Source: Oehlia diaphana (Eukaryota; Glomeromycota; Glomeromycetes; Glomerales; Glomeraceae). From it: 22,855 nucleotides of DNA. Of the stretch, positions 21,903 through 22,855 are shown piece after piece. Location: contig QZLH01000466.1 of assembly GCA_003833135.1 (NCBI GenBank), positions 64,808-87,662 on the forward strand. Reading direction: 5' to 3'. Positions within the stretch are counted from its first letter, which is position 1. The number at the start of each line of letters is the position of its first letter. The translations under genes were made by a program, and so were the position numbers. Below the pieces are notes generated by a model that was not told where the DNA came from, searched no databases, and saw nothing but the letters and a program-made list of their open reading frames with translations.

Positions 21903-21912
21903 GTCACGTGAT
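21903..21912. promoter_or_regulatory. GTCACGTGAT palindromic site
   Basis: CACGTG core, TCACGTGA octamer, about 50 nt upstream of the truncated reverse transcriptase. No promoter role can be shown. Confidence 0.3.
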
Positions 21913-21962
21913 TGAAAAAAAAATGCCAAAAAAAAATAGCGAAAAAATTTTTTTCACATAGT

Positions 21963-22855
21963 TCCAAAGCATACGATAGAGTTGAAATACCCTTATTACA
22001 ACGAGCCTTAGAGAGAATTAGAATCCCGAAAATTTTAATAGATTTTATCCTCAATCTTTTTACAGACAGAAAAAATTCTATTATTTTCCCTGATCATCTA
22101 GGTGACCAATATGATGTTATTAATGGTATAGATCAAGGCGAATCGATATGCCCTTTATTATGGGTTATTTATTACGACCCAATGTTCGCTAGAATTAATG
22201 CATCAAAATTTGAAGGCATCAACTATCAAGTATCGTTACCACGACACATTAGAGACGACCCCGAAGATAAACATACAGAAAAACTCTCATTGAAACTTCT
22301 TGGTTATCTTGATGATACCACTTGGCTAACATCAGATTTGCATATGTTGGAAAAAAATTTAGCGATAGCAGATGAATTTTATCAACTCGCCAACATTAAG
22401 ATTAATAAAGACAAAACGGTCCTTTTATCGAACAGAAAATCTAACCAGGATAACAACAATATTATACAATTGCGTTTCAGCGCTGAGTTAGTGGACGTCA
22501 AACTTCAACCTATGAAAAAAGGCACTAGAATATTGGGAGTCTACCTACATGCAGATGGTTCCAACGTAGTCACCATCAACAAAATTAACAAAATGGTTAA
22601 TTACGTATCCTTTTTAATAAGACGGAAAAAATTAACTCATGATCACGTGATCTATATTATTAACAAAGTTATAATTCCACGTATAGAATATTTGAGTCAA
22701 CATATTTTTTTACCTTCTTCTTATTGTGCACAAATTAATTCAAAACTTAGATCTCTTTTTAAAAATTCTTTACAACTGCCTCGTAATACCTATAATTCGG
22801 TTATCCATAGCAGAATTTACCCTAATATTGTTAATATTTTTGATAATCAGTTAAA
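21963..22855 (+). mobile_element. 5'-truncated LINE-type reverse transcriptase, runs off the window
   Basis: A single frame stays open for 297 codons to the window end. It starts inside RT motif A (SKAYDRV, 21963 on). The usual start of the motif, with its first catalytic Asp, is missing: the frame reads through A- and T-runs instead. Fingers/palm motifs then follow in order: GIDQGESICPLLW (about 22125-22163, motif B) and GYLDDTTWL with the YLDD catalytic box at 22305-22316 (motif C). After that come ANIKINKDKT, RILGVYL and a thumb-like region (IIPRIEYL). This order and the GVYL motif are typical of non-LTR retrotransposon ORF2, which copies element RNA at a nicked target. No endonuclease domain lies upstream, so this is a 5'-truncated dead copy, although the remaining frame has no stop and could be young. 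The 3' end is not in view. Confidence 0.85.
22641..22652. promoter_or_regulatory. GATCACGTGATC palindrome inside the RT frame
   Basis: Perfect 12-bp palindrome within the reverse transcriptase reading frame (His-Asp-His-Val-Ile). Because it lies in coding DNA it may be codon-driven; listed because the same octamer recurs in the window. Confidence 0.25.

Larger units (their letters stand above)
20687..21962. other. Non-coding interval with palindromes and a possible element end
   Basis: No gene recognised. The part from about 21238 to 21420 stands out as GC-richer with nested inverted repeats (next entries). From about 21420 to 21900 the DNA is plain AT-rich. A GTCACGTGAT palindrome (21903-21912) and A- and T-runs lead straight into the reverse transcriptase fragment. 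Confidence 0.5.

Noticed and set aside
21833..22054. Minus-strand open frame across the LINE start
   Set aside because: Antisense of the reverse transcriptase frame, which has clear motifs.
1..22855. CRISPR array, bacterial operon, rRNA or viral genome
   Set aside because: No regularly spaced repeat-spacer pattern, no ribosome binding sites or operon spacing, no rRNA signature. Spliced genes point to a eukaryotic nucleus.

Overview
The window looks like nuclear DNA of an arbuscular mycorrhizal fungus (Glomeromycotina, most like Rhizophagus). The organism call is inference. It rests on very AT-rich, homopolymer-laden DNA, coding regions cut by short (64-110 nt) AT-rich GT-AG introns, a BTB-BACK-TLDc reading frame of the type expanded in these fungi, and a non-LTR reverse transcriptase with a YLDD box.

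Layout. 1-2284: no gene; AT-rich DNA with several families of diverged tandem or dispersed repeats. 2285-8530: first copy of a large duplicated unit with its own 5' flank, TATA-like promoter and an 11-exon gene (3288-8365). 8530-10118: non-coding, with hairpins. 10119-11605: BTB-BACK-TLDc gene broken by three single-base shifts, treated as a pseudogene. 12091-12903: a two-copy 77-bp tandem repeat, then a broken ORF ending in an RRM-like domain, probably a retroelement ORF1 remnant. 12904-14514: no gene recognised. 14515-20790: second copy of the duplicated unit, gene 15421-20624. 20625-21962: non-coding, with inverted repeats and a possible transposon end. 21963-22855: 5'-truncated LINE-type reverse transcriptase that runs off the window.

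The centre of the window is the tandem pair of multi-exon genes, same strand, about 12.1 kb apart. Each encodes a protein of about 1450 residues: a long N-terminal region of WD-like beta repeats, a helical middle, and a C-terminal six-transmembrane ion-transport domain of TRP type, with pore loop, S6 motif and C-terminal coiled coil. All ten intron positions are shared. Exons 2, 6, 7, 8 and 9 have identical lengths in the two copies (873, 129, 25, 100 and 303 nt), and exon 7 is a 25-nt microexon inside the S4-S5 region. The ion-channel assignment comes from sequence pattern; what the N-terminal region senses is unknown. The two copies differ in the putative pore (S-D-N-W against S-G-N-W), in low-complexity insertions, and in intron 6, which is a multiple of three in copy 1 but not in copy 2.
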